Assembly: GCA_014621425.1 (NCBI GenBank)
Contig: JAANBB010000106.1
Span: 41,696-105,695, forward strand
Length of the DNA: 64,000 nt
Origin: Cylindrodendrum hubeiense
Taxonomy: Eukaryota; Ascomycota; Sordariomycetes; Hypocreales; Nectriaceae
Direction: 5' to 3'
Both the position numbers and the translations under genes were made by a program. Positions 1 to 10,447 of this stretch are shown in pieces. Position 1 is the first letter of the stretch; every line of letters begins with the position of its first letter. The notes beneath the pieces were generated by a model that was given only the letters and a program-made list of their open reading frames with translations, did no database searches and was not told where the DNA came from.

Positions 1-2
1 CG

Positions 3-3000
3 TCCCCCTCCTTTGGGCCATATCACGAGGCTCTTTCAAAGGCCGCCAAGCAAGGAGAACTTTCATACCGACTACGATATCGACGGAGCACTCATACCCC
101 AGAGGCACCACTATCCGTGAGCGGTTACGGTGTCGAACTCGCCCTGAAAAGAACCGACTACATCGTTATTGACGATCGAGAGGCCGATCAGGACTCCCAA
201 CAAAAGCCCATCGCTGCGGACGTAGTCCTAGATGGCGAGGAGGAAGTCGCTGACCTGAAGCCTCTTTCTACAACGGAGCTGGCTTCCCTTGGCTTGAAGG
301 CCGCATCGTTCATTCTGAAGAGCGAGAATCCTCTGGAGGCGCTCGTCAAGGCGACACAAGATTTTCCCAAGTTCTCGGCTTCCATCGCTACCCACGAGAT
401 TTCCGAAGATTTTGTTACAGAGCAGCAGACCAACATCGCTGCAGGCATTCCGGGTGGCATTGGGTACCTATGGATGAATGGGGTCCGTCTCATTGAGCGT
501 CAGATTGAGCCTTTCCAACTTGTCGAAATGATCCGCCGCGAACGCAAACTCATCAATGGTGTGCGAGGTCTTGGCTTCAACGGCAAGCAGGCTATTTCTC
601 TGCTTGGCCACCCAAAAATTGCCGGTGCCAAATCGGGAGAAGAACCCATGAGGTTTGACTGGACAGATCGATCCGAAGAAGGCAAGGTGCTTGTCTGGCT
701 TAACGATCTCGAAAACGACAAGCGTTATGAATCATTCCCGAAGGATTTGATGTCGGTATGTTAACTCTTCCCTTCAACAAATATACATCGCTCATCATAA
801 ACAGTTACTTCAACGCACCTACCCTGGTCAGCTACCTAAGGTGGCTCGCAACATCTTCAACCTCGTTACGCCTGTAGACTTCACAAAGGCTGAAGACTTG
901 GCTGCAGCTCTCCAGTTCGGTGCATTCATACAGCGCGGAATTACGTTGAGATTTGGACTTGTCCCCTTGACGACAACTCCTGAGGCTGTTGCTCAAGCCA
1001 AGATCGTCTATCATTTAGTTGAAACTTACGGCTCCGAGGTTCTAATCGCATACTTGCAGGAGTGTCAAGAGAGTTCTAGTAAAGGAGCAGATGAAAAGGC
1101 ATTTGTGAAGGTGATCGAGGGTGTCGAGACAGAGTCGGCCAAGTTGACCTTCGCTGAGGTCCTTCAAACAGAGTCTTATGCTCACCAGGTCAAGCTTTCC
1201 CAGGCCTGGGTGGATCGTCTGAAGGCAGACACGCCCATACGTCCTCTCTTCTCCAACGGATTAGCCGTTCCACGAGAGGAAAATTGGGTACAGGCGATGG
1301 GTATGCGTCTGTCTGAGGATCAACAAACCATCCAGCAGGGTGTGTACCTTGGCACCATCGATGATGAAACATGGCTTCCGGGTGTATTCCTCGAGAACGC
1401 GATGGCCTCAAGGAACACTTATATCTTCCCGGATGATGACAAGGCTCTTCGCATCCTTGATGTCAGCAAACTCTACAGTGACCACGCCGATCTCTTCAAC
1501 AAAATTCCTGTCATTGAGGCCTCCTTGGATTCGACCAAGGAGACTTGGGCCCTGTTGAGTGTTATCGCGGACCTAGATACCCCAGAGGGTCAGGATCTCT
1601 TGCTCTCTGCCTTGAAGTTCAAACGCAGCAACCCAAGCGTTAGCTTCAATCTAATCCACAACCCCTCGGCCTCCTCCAGCGCGGCTTCGCTGAACAGTGC
1701 CTTGAAGGCGGCTGAAGGAAAGCTGGTCGATATTGAAAACAAGGAGGAATTGAAGGCTCTCCAAGTGTCCCCCGAAAGCACCCAAGATGACGGCTTCGGT
1801 GGTGCCTTGGCGAGATTTCTTCCGGTTGCAAAGATCCTTCCGGGTACACAGGCTCTGATCCTCAACGGGCGTCTCGTTGGCCCCTTCAGTTCTGGTGACT
1901 CCTTCAAGGAAGATGACTTCCAACAACTCCTCTCCTTTGAGCAAAGTAGCAGGATTCTTCCCGTTTATGCTGCTGTTGAGGAGCTCGGATTCAGTGATAA
2001 GCTCACTGATCCCATCGCCGCCGCCAAGCTCACCTCCATCACCGCTCTCTCCACCATTTCTGAACTACCGGAGGGTATCTTCGATTCCGCGCCAGCTGTT
2101 CGAAGCACACTCTACAGCAGCTGGAGTTCGGCGCACACTGCAATCGAGGTCGGTGACCCTGAAACAGCCAGTATCCACATTGCTGGTCTTCTGAATCCTA
2201 CCAGCGAGCAGGGCCAGAGATGGGCTCCGATTCTCAAGGTTCTGTCAGAGCTGGACGGCGTGTATCTGAAGCTCTTCATGAATCCTAAGGATGTGGTGGC
2301 AGAACTCCCGGTCAAGCGATTCTTCCGCTATGTCCTGGATTCGAAACCTTCTTTCGATGAGGCCGGTAACGTCAAGGGGCTAAAGGCCACCTTCAAGGGT
2401 CTCCCATCCGAGGCTCTCCTGACAGCTGGTATGGATGTGCCCCCTGCCTGGCTTGTAGCTGCCAAGGATTCCGTGCAGGACCTCGACAACGTCAAGCTGA
2501 GCTCTGTCAAGGGTGATATCGACGCCACATATGAGCTTGAGCACATCCTTATTGAAGGCCACTCCCGAGAGAACAAGCGAGGCGCCCCAAAGGGTGCCCA
2601 GGTGGTGCTAGCGACGGAAAAGGACCCTCTCCTAGAGGATACAATTGTCATGGCCAACTTAGGATATTTCCAGTTCAAGGCCAACCCGGGTTTCTACAAC
2701 ATTCAGTTGAAGGAGGGTCGCAGCACTGACATCTTCGAAATTGAGAGCGTGGGCGCTCAGGGTTACTCCGCTGTTCCAGGAGATGAGGGTACCGACGTTG
2801 CTCTCATGGACTTCCAGGGGACTACACTGTACCCCCGTGTCAACCGCAAGCCCGGCATGGATAACGCCGAGGTGCTTGAGGAATCTAAGGATGAGGGTGG
2901 TATCGTTTCCAAGGGCCTCAAGTTCGCCGAGAGCATCCTCGGCGGCGACAAGTCGGCCAAGGCCATCTCAGCCAAGGAACACGCGGAAATCAACATCTTC

Positions 3001-3915
3001 TCCGTGGCCAGCGGACACCTGTACGAGCGCATGCTCAACATCATGATGGTTTCTGTCATGCGCAACACCAAGCACACGGTCAAGTTCTGGTTCATTGAGC
3101 AGTTCCTGTCGCCGTCATTCAAGGAGTTCATCCCACACATGGCGGCCGAGTACGGGTTCAAGTATGAGATGGTGACGTACAAGTGGCCGCACTGGCTGCG
3201 ACAGCAGAAGGAGAAGCAGCGCGAGATCTGGGGCTACAAGATCCTATTCCTCGACGTGCTGTTCCCGCTGTCGCTGGACAAGGTCATCTTCGTCGACGCG
3301 GACCAGATCGTGCGGACGGACATGATGGACCTCGTCAACCACGACCTCGAGGGCGCGCCGTACGGCTTTACGCCCATGTGCGACTCGCGCACCGAGATGG
3401 AGGGCTTCCGGTTCTGGAAGCAGGGCTACTGGGCCAACTACCTGCGCGGTCTTCCGTACCACATCTCGGCCCTCTACGTCGTCGACCTGCACCGCTTCCG
3501 CCAGCTCGCCGCCGGCGACCGCCTGCGCCAGCAATACCACGCGCTGTCGGCCGATCCCAACAGCCTCTCCAACCTGGATCAGGACCTGCCCAACCACATG
3601 CAGTTCCAAATCCCCATCCACAGCCTGCCGCAGGAGTGGCTCTGGTGTGAGACGTGGTGCAGCGACGAGTCCCAGCCCAGCGCCCGCACCATCGACCTCT
3701 GCAACAACCCGCTCACCAAAGAGCCCAAGCTGGACCGCGCCCGTCGCCAGGTTCCCGAGTGGAACGTGTACGATGACGAGATCGCCGCCCTCGACCGCCG
3801 TCGCAAGGGTGTCCCGTCGCCTGATGAAGCCTCGGGCAAGGACAAGGTTGAGAGCAACACCAAGAGCCGCAACTGGGAGGAGGAAAAGCCCGGCCACGTT
3901 GTAGACGAGCTCTAG
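3..3915 (+). CDS. UDP-glucose:glycoprotein glucosyltransferase, 3' part (5' end outside window)
   Basis: ER-lumen folding sensor that adds glucose to N-glycans of misfolded glycoproteins, so that calnexin rebinds them. Exons 3..755 and 805..3915 (intron 756..804, 49 bp, phase 0). The frame is open at the left edge, so the start and the N-terminal part lie outside; about 1287 residues are visible, and the family is usually near 1500. The N-terminal part here matches the thioredoxin-like sensor region, including a SGYGVELALK-type segment. The last ~300 residues (from about nt 2985) are a GT24 catalytic domain: FWFIEQFLSPSFK, then KVIFVDADQ with the metal-binding DAD, then NLDQDLPN. The protein ends in GHVVDEL, an HDEL-like ER retrieval tail, which fits lumenal residence. 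It converges with wc-1. Function is confident from the domain order. Confidence 0.95.
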
Positions 3916-4857
3916 ATGCAACAATATGTTGAGTTATATAAGCCAGGGTAGTTAGAATGCGCGTAGAATAGGAATGTTAAATGCTACTAAATGTTGGGTT
4001 GATAAATTCCTTCCTTGTTGCTCGTGTTTTAAGGGAGTGTCTGCTACCCTAGACCCATATCAGTATCGCGAAAGGAGCAAATTGGTCATCATGTAGCAAT
4101 AGCCCTAAGAAGTAACAAGGGGCTCAAATGTTTTCAGTATTTGTGACCAGATCAACCTCCCATTCTCCAATATTTTCCGTCATAGCCTACCTCCCATGTT
4201 CTCCACCATGGTGATAAAACGCAATCTAGAAAAGACATAGATAGCATGGATAGAACTGGACATTCTTCCCCAGGTGTATGATTTCTCAAAACCCAAGTCA
4301 CCCCTCGACCCAAGATGAACGTCATGGCTTGTAGTCATGTCATTGAATTGAGGTCTCGAGTTCAAGTTCCTTCGTCATTGCCGCAACGTCATTTAATTGA
4401 GTGTGAGCGGCTAAATCGGCGGGTTGCGTGTCAAATTGTTTAACAAGATGTAAGGCTAGTTGCCAATGCCGAGAGGCAGTGAATCCCCAGTCGTGTCCAA
4501 AGCAATATTCCTCCAACGCCTCGTGTATATGGTATATTCGTGTCTATTTCCCTTCCCAAAAACCCAAAGCTAAACAGGCCAGCGCAGGAGCAACAAGTTG
4601 CCCTTCCATGAAAGCAAACCAAGAATCTCATTGGTCATATTCTGAGTTCGCGGGTACTAATGTCACAAGTCTCTTGTCATTTTAATCATTCTTCCCGAAG
4701 AGTGAAACTGGCGACAGCAAGAACAAAGATGAAGAAATGGGAAAGTGGGGGGTATCATAAATCCAGAGAATTAGGAGCATCCCTAATCCCAGAGCTCCAA
4801 TATCAAAAGTGCAGCGTTGAGTAACAGACAACAAAGATGAAGGGTGGCGTATCATTG
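3916..4857. other. Convergent intergenic region, UGGT / wc-1 3' ends
   Basis: About 0.94 kb holding the two 3' UTRs. It is AT-richer than the flanking exons. I see no supported ORF or RNA gene. A stretch near 4350 loosely resembles a tRNA T-arm but does not fold (see rejected list). Confidence 0.6.
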
Positions 4858-7800
4858 TCAGGGTTGGCTTGTTTCACGCTCTTCCCTGATGGATGTCATT
4901 CCAGATGATTGACCTACGCCCATCATAGACGAGTTACTCATTGGTGGCGCGGTCGTCGAAGGCTTAACGCCAGCGGCAGAGGGAGCACCACTCGGTGCAG
5001 TAGCCCCATCATTGCTTTCTTTGGCGAGTTGAGCAGGATTCACGGCGCCCTCCCCGTCGCTGGTACGAGCTTTGGGCGTCTCGGTTGTAGCATCCTTATT
5101 GGCTGGTGAGGAGTGGCTTGGAGAGTTCGACTTCTTACTTTGAGCATCGCCGTTCCCATTACCGCCACGCGAGGAGTTGCGAGGGGAAACCCGACCAGTC
5201 TGCAATGTAGTTAGTACCTGTACGAAACTGAGCCGGAATGCGAGGTTGCAACTCACCTGCTTTGCCCAACGCAGACCACAGCTGTTGCAAAGGTCTCTTT
5301 GGCCGCTGGGGCCTCTTCGCCATTCAGGAGTGTTGCGCGTGTGGCAGTTGGCGCAGTCTCGGACCGTATTACCAGTGCCCTTTCTCCTCTTACGCTTCTT
5401 CTTATTCGAGAGCAAACCACCAAGCTCTTCTGCGAGGATGCGATTGACTTTTTCCATCTGTCGCAGCTCAAACTGCCAGCTGGAGCACTTGGTTGTTCTC
5501 AGCTCGTCAAAGATATTGTCATCAGACGCCAGGGCAGCGTCCTGAGTCCCTAAAGCTAAAGAAAGACCGCCTTGCTGCGACAGCTTACTAACTTCTTGGT
5601 TCCCACCGTCGGATCTTGGGGTCCCGCTGACTGACTTGGCTGTTCCTGCGGCGCTGGCGGGAGCGATGCTTCGAGACGAAGCCTTGAGAAGCTTCGTCTG
5701 GGCCAGTAAGAATGAGGGCTTTTGACCTTCCGAGGCATCACCGGGATATAGTGTGGTCTGGGCCTGGAGCACTTGGCCACGTCGGTTCTGAACCTCGTGC
5801 TTGCAGGTGACCGTTTTACCACGCCTGGCCTTTTCAATCGAGCGCCCAAATTCGGGTCGCGACTCCTTGCGCATGAGATCCTGAATGCTCGTGCCGACCA
5901 GGTTCTCGGGCTGCAAGTCTAGGAGCGATCTAATGTTTGACGAGACAAACAGGAATAAGCCTGCAGTCGAGAGCTTCGTCCACAGTTCGCTGTCCCCGAT
6001 GCCGCCGTTGGACTCCAAGTTCCGGCGACTGAGGGCAAACACGGGCCGCTTGCGGCCCACCAAGATGATGCATTTCCGCCCTTTACCCTGCTCGACAAAG
6101 AGTGACCCATGGCTTTCGAACCAGGTATAGCCGCTATGCTTTCTTCGGATTCTGAAGACAATGTTGACAGGGTTGCCCAGGGTGGTGTCCTTGAGCTCAC
6201 GCGTGACAGGTACGATGTCAGATGGGTGACAGACGGTGGACAGAGAATTGCCGGCGAGCTCGGCGGCGTCATACTCGAGCACTCGTTTACAAGCAGGTGA
6301 CAGGTAAAGGAACAGGCCTTTAAGAGACAGGACATGGACGACGTCATCGGTGTTCTCGAGTAGCATCTTGTCCCATGTTTGCTTGTGCCAGTCTGAGGCA
6401 AGTCCCTTAGGGTTGAATTGCTGTAGTAGGGTCGACACATCGTCAACACCCAAGGTCTGACCGTTCTCAGGTTCCCAATTGCTAGATGTCGGCGGAGTCC
6501 AGATGTACTGGCCAATGTCGCTGTGCTTGTAGTTGACCTTGACGCCGGGGACCCCCTGTGTAGGGGCGATGGCATCGGGGCACTCGACAAGGTCAATCTG
6601 GAACCCGATGAAGTATCTGATGTCATCGGTGTCCCAGGGAATGGGGATCATGGTCAAGAGGTTGAGGAAGGGTTTTCCACCCTTGCGGTAGTTGATGAGA
6701 CTCTGCTGGACCTCCCTGCCCTCGTGAATCATCTTCTTGAGGGTGTATACAGCACCATCATCGACAAACTCGCGCTTGGATCCAGCCTCGACAATACCGT
6801 CTGGGGCCTGCAGGAAGCGACAATTCTGGCCTACAATTTCGTGGCGACTGTAGCCGGTGAGGTTCTGGAAGTTGTCTGATACGTAGATGATGGGGCAGTC
6901 GTTGAGAGTAACATCGCAAACGACAAAGGCACAGGACATATCAACAGCGCCAAGGTTGATCTTAGGATCCTTGCGAGTTGCGACTAGCCACAGGGCCTTG
7001 AGCATATCAAAACCGCTCTTGGAATAAACAGTCTTCTCCTTGGAATCTCGCGGGGTGCCGGCACTCGCGAGAGTTGGGGTAGTGGTGAGAGAGGTGGTGC
7101 TAGGCTGGGTGAGGGTGGCGGCGTGAGAATTGGGGCGGGCAGAGAGCACAGAACCGGACTGAGCGGAGACATGTCGAGAGAGCGGAGACATGCTCGGATT
7201 GAAGTCGGGAGCGGCCGCAGTGTTGAGGGATATGTTAGTCGCAACCTGGGCCTGCGGCACCTCGGGATTAAAGGACGGAGAAGCCGCCAACTCCTCGTCG
7301 GGCTCGGCGACAGTGTCTATGCCGGTGGGCGTAGCAGCGGTTGCGGTTGGGGCTGGGGTAGGCGTGGGAGCATTCTTTGGAGTCACGCTGAGGGGATCAT
7401 CATCGGGGTTGAGGTCTGTAAAGTCGTTGGCGCCAGTATTGAGTTGGTTTGGAGCATATGGGGGAGGCATGGAATTAGCGGACTGGGAGAAGAGGTCCAT
7501 AGCCGCAGCCTCGCCGGCCATCTGAGAGCCGACTTGGCCAACGGACATATTGGCAAAGGTGGAGGGAATCATGGAGCCCATCATGTCGGGGGACATGGTG
7601 GAATAGTCGGCTGGGTTCGAGACCATGTAGGGGCCGCCCATCTGCTCAGGGAGTGTCATGGTGGTGTTGATGTTGGGAAAAGCAGCTGACATGTGCTGGT
7701 TGAACTGGTAGGAGCCCAGGTCGTTGTTGTCGACCCCAAAAGACATCATATCGGCACTTCCCACTGTGGACATCCTCCTAGGTACCTGGGGTTGGCCGTG

Positions 7801-8190
7801 GGGATTTCCATAGGCCTGGGGCATGCTGCGCCGGCGGTACAGCTCTGTCTGGTTACTTTGAATGATGTCGTCGAGGGAGTCGCCAGGAGGGAGGAGGGTA
7901 GGGTCGGAAACCATCTGTTGGGGTCCGCCGACATTCTGCTGTTGTGATTGCTGGGAGTATTGTTGGTGTTGTTGATGCTGCTGGAGTTGCTGTTGCTGTT
8001 GGAGTTGATGTTGCTGTTGGAGTTGATGTTGCTGCTGAAGTTGCTGTTGCTGCTGGTGTTGCTGTTGCTGCTGATGCTGCTGGTGCTGCTGGTGCTGCTG
8101 ATGTTGCTGGTGTTGCTGGTGTTGCTGCTGCTGCTGCTGAGGCAGCTGGTTGGGGGGGTAGTAGCCATCCATGGCGACAGCATCTGGCAA
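4858..8190 (-). CDS. wc-1: White collar-1 blue-light photoreceptor / GATA transcription factor
   Basis: Flavin-binding blue-light receptor that, with WC-2, forms the White Collar Complex and drives light and clock genes in the nucleus. Exons complement(5257..8190, 4858..5199); intron 5200..5256 (57 bp, GTGAGT...CAG), giving 1091 aa, near the usual WC-1 length. In order: a poly-Gln/His-Gln N-terminus (residues ~17-86); LOV domain ~400-535 with GQNCRFLQ (photoactive Cys457); PAS-B ~605-705; PAS-C ~735-835; basic NLS KKKRKRRK at 930-937; GATA zinc finger from Cys946 (CANC...CNSC, CX2CX18CX2C) followed by RWAKQ and, across the intron, TGRVSPRN. The start is chosen at the first Met, before the Q tract; a second Met lies at residue 7. 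The 57-bp intron is stop-free and in frame, but splicing restores the family's finger tail exactly. Orthologues are called blr-1 or wcoA in other genera. Confidence 0.97.
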   Translation of the reverse strand: MPDAVAMDGYYPPNQLPQQQQQQHQQHQQHQQHQQHQQHQQQQQHQQQQQLQQQHQLQQQHQLQQQQQLQQHQQHQQYSQQSQQQNVGGPQQMVSDPTLLPPGDSLDDIIQSNQTELYRRRSMPQAYGNPHGQPQVPRRMSTVGSADMMSFGVDNNDLGSYQFNQHMSAAFPNINTTMTLPEQMGGPYMVSNPADYSTMSPDMMGSMIPSTFANMSVGQVGSQMAGEAAAMDLFSQSANSMPPPYAPNQLNTGANDFTDLNPDDDPLSVTPKNAPTPTPAPTATAATPTGIDTVAEPDEELAASPSFNPEVPQAQVATNISLNTAAAPDFNPSMSPLSRHVSAQSGSVLSARPNSHAATLTQPSTTSLTTTPTLASAGTPRDSKEKTVYSKSGFDMLKALWLVATRKDPKINLGAVDMSCAFVVCDVTLNDCPIIYVSDNFQNLTGYSRHEIVGQNCRFLQAPDGIVEAGSKREFVDDGAVYTLKKMIHEGREVQQSLINYRKGGKPFLNLLTMIPIPWDTDDIRYFIGFQIDLVECPDAIAPTQGVPGVKVNYKHSDIGQYIWTPPTSSNWEPENGQTLGVDDVSTLLQQFNPKGLASDWHKQTWDKMLLENTDDVVHVLSLKGLFLYLSPACKRVLEYDAAELAGNSLSTVCHPSDIVPVTRELKDTTLGNPVNIVFRIRRKHSGYTWFESHGSLFVEQGKGRKCIILVGRKRPVFALSRRNLESNGGIGDSELWTKLSTAGLFLFVSSNIRSLLDLQPENLVGTSIQDLMRKESRPEFGRSIEKARRGKTVTCKHEVQNRRGQVLQAQTTLYPGDASEGQKPSFLLAQTKLLKASSRSIAPASAAGTAKSVSGTPRSDGGNQEVSKLSQQGGLSLALGTQDAALASDDNIFDELRTTKCSSWQFELRQMEKVNRILAEELGGLLSNKKKRKRRKGTGNTVRDCANCHTRNTPEWRRGPSGQRDLCNSCGLRWAKQVSCNLAFRLSFVQVLTTLQTGRVSPRNSSRGGNGNGDAQSKKSNSPSHSSPANKDATTETPKARTSDGEGAVNPAQLAKESNDGATAPSGAPSAAGVKPSTTAPPMSNSSMMGVGQSSGMTSIREERETSQP
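7933..8142 (-). repeat. CAG/CAA/CAC imperfect repeat encoding poly-Q/H at WC-1 N-terminus
   Basis: About 210 bp of near-continuous Gln codons, interrupted by His and Leu in QQH and QLQQQH patterns, in the first 86 codons of wc-1. The reverse frames read as leucine-, valine- or alanine-rich ORFs and are shadows of this repeat. Such tracts usually vary in length between strains. Confidence 0.9.
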
Positions 8191-9209
8191 GATGGCGTGG
8201 CCAGGTGCCTAAGAGAGCGAGAGTGTGTGCCGCTGGAGCAAGGCTACGGCGGGTCGGTCGGACTGAATGGGATGAGGAACTGCTGAGCTGGGGGAACAGT
8301 GCTTTTGTTTGCCAAGTGGATTGCTCAGTTTGTGTCGGGTGGTTCGAGCGACAGTTTCGTCGAGGTGGTGGGCGCAACGGAGGCTGGACAGTGACGAATT
8401 GTTTGAAAGAGAGGACGCAATCGAGGGGTAGCTTGGGTCGAAGTCGAGATGGGGTCGAGGATCGACGTTGGAGAATGGTAGTCGAAGTTGAAATTGAAGT
8501 GGGAGTGGGACCTAGCTGGAGCTTGGGGTGTGCCAGGGGATTGATTGCCAGGAGATGGTGGGAGCTGACGGGTGACCGAGGGATCGAGAGAGAAAATGCG
8601 GGCACTGGCAGCCAAGCAAGCGAGGTGGGCGACAGGCGGGGAGGGGAGGGGGTTACACCAGGATGGGAGCTCTGGGCCCAGCTTCAGCCCTGGGGCTTCC
8701 GGCCTGCTGCGATGCGTCGCCGAGAGCTGCGGGATGGAGATCGGTCGGGTCGGGCTGTCGTGCGGGTTGCCGGTTGGGCGCGTTATCGATGACGTCCGTG
8801 AAGTTTGCGGGTCGTATTTGGAAGAAGAGAGGAGACGGGGGCAAGAGAGCTCGCGTGTGAGAAGATAAAATCATAGAACAGGTGGTGGTTACAAGTAGGA
8901 ATGGCAGGGTGGAGAGAAATGTGAGAGAGATGGAAGCGGCAGAAAAATGATATCGAGTCTTATTCGTCCCTGCCCTTGGTGGATGGGTGGATGGGTGGTG
9001 TGCTAAGTTAACATGTACTTGACAGTGGTGTACCGGAGGCAAGTGCAATGCAGCCGGACGTGGTGCATGTGGGGGGGGAAGGGGAAGGAGGGGATGGGAA
9101 AATGGTGGAGGGCGATAGTGAAAGGTAATGGGCAATATTACGGAGCACTCGTAGTGAGTGGGTAGTGGTGACTGCAACTCTGCGACTCTGCGACTCTCTC
9201 TCCAATGCA

Positions 9210-9242
9210 GGCCTGTATGCAAGTACCATTTGCATACAGGCC
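9210..9242. repeat. Perfect inverted repeat (13-bp arms, 7-nt loop)
   Basis: Arms GGCCTGTATGCAA (9210-9222) and TTGCATACAGGCC (9230-9242) are exact reverse complements separated by GTACCAT. It lies about 1 kb upstream of the wc-1 start codon. Its role is unknown: a protein operator, an RNA hairpin in a long leader, or chance. Confidence 0.85.
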
Positions 9243-9401
9243 CCCGCTCCGAGGTACTTGAAAGCCGCCCGCCCCTTCCCTTCCCTTCAAGCCGCCCCCT
9301 CGAGCCGCCCCTTCGAGCCGCCACTTGGTCCTTGCGCTGGCTTCCCGTGTGGTGTGGGGCCGGGGAGACGGGATACACGGAGGAATGTTTGTACCCAAGG
9401 C

Positions 9402-9442
9402 AGGTACCTATCTTACCAAGGTAAGTAGGCAGGTATGTACCT
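9402..9442. repeat. Nested inverted repeat, GTACCT/TAGG type
   Basis: CTTACC (9412-9417) and GGTAAG (9420-9425) pair across AA. CCTA and TAGG extend the stem past a one-base bulge, and AGGTAC (9402-9407) and GTACCT (9437-9442) could form an outer stem. It is upstream of wc-1, in non-coding DNA. Confidence 0.7.
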
Positions 9443-10447
9443 AGGCCCTTTTGTACCAGCACCGTGGGAACTGGCGGGATGCGTCACCCCCCGCCTCCAA
9501 GATCCATCCATCCGTTGATAATTATTTCGACTTCGATTTGGCCATGATGATAAAGAACGCCCCACATAACCACTGGGTTTACTAATACGGCTTCTGAACC
9601 TGGACCTGGACCTAGACAATCCCATCGTTCTTCGGGAAACCCGAGAACAAGGCCAGCCGAAATAGCGACAGAACAAGGCAAACGAGGGGTGAGGACAAAA
9701 GAAACGAGCAAGGCCGCATATAATGAGAGGTCATAATTATCAACCACGGCCGCAATTACCACCATCAATGCCACCATCAATGCCACCAATAACGACGGCA
9801 GTGACTGACATCGCAAGTCAAATCCAACATCAAACACAACACGTTCGGATACATCACCACGGCTCGTACAGGGGTGAACCTGGTATGCCTTCAACCCCAA
9901 CCGACCGAGTCCATCTCCATCCTTGCTCCGGAAATCAATCATCTCTCATAAATCCTCTTCACACGTCACCGTCAACAGCCCAACATGAGCAATTATCAAG
10001 TCATCACTATGTTAGTCAATACATATGAACCCGGATTTTCTTCTACTTGACGCCACTTCCCTTCTCTATCTCCAAATGATTCACCGCCTCACGTCTCACG
10101 TCTTCTCATCTCTCTGGCTCTCTGTTCCCTTCAGGACAGTCCTCGAGCTCCCGAGTTCCTCTTCCGCCCTTTCAAGCAGCTCGGAAGCAAAACAAAATAA
10201 AATCCCCAAGCCCTCCGTCTGCCATGAAGGCTTCGTAGCTAAATCAAACTCTTGGCTTAGCTGGCAGCTCACGCCCTTCTTGGTATCATCTGGGATCTGA
10301 GGCGGCATGTTCCCAATAAATATCTGCATCATAATCATCCTCGTCCGACCATATCTCCCCTTGTGCTCCCAGCAGTAACGTCCAGGACGGGCTGGGCCCT
10401 TCTCATATCCGGGCCCTTTTACATCGATCATTGACAGGTCCCCACAC

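Larger units (their letters stand above)
8191..10447. other. Intergenic region between wc-1 start and kap121 end (wc-1 promoter/leader)
   Basis: About 2.26 kb, expected to hold the wc-1 promoter and 5' UTR and the kap121 3' UTR. Visible structure: a perfect 13-bp hairpin at 9210..9242, a second inverted repeat at 9402..9442, GAGCCGCC repeats near 9265-9325, and several GATC/CGAT words around 8455-8790 that could bind GATA-type factors (inference). No ORF here has coding character. Confidence 0.5.

Noticed and set aside
4340..4390. tRNA-like T-arm word (GAGTTCAAGTTCC)
   Set aside because: The flanking bases do not form the T-stem, acceptor stem or anticodon arm.
7944..8792. 282-codon Val/Ala/Gly ORF on the plus strand
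   Set aside because: Shadow of the wc-1 CAG-type repeat and its upstream DNA.
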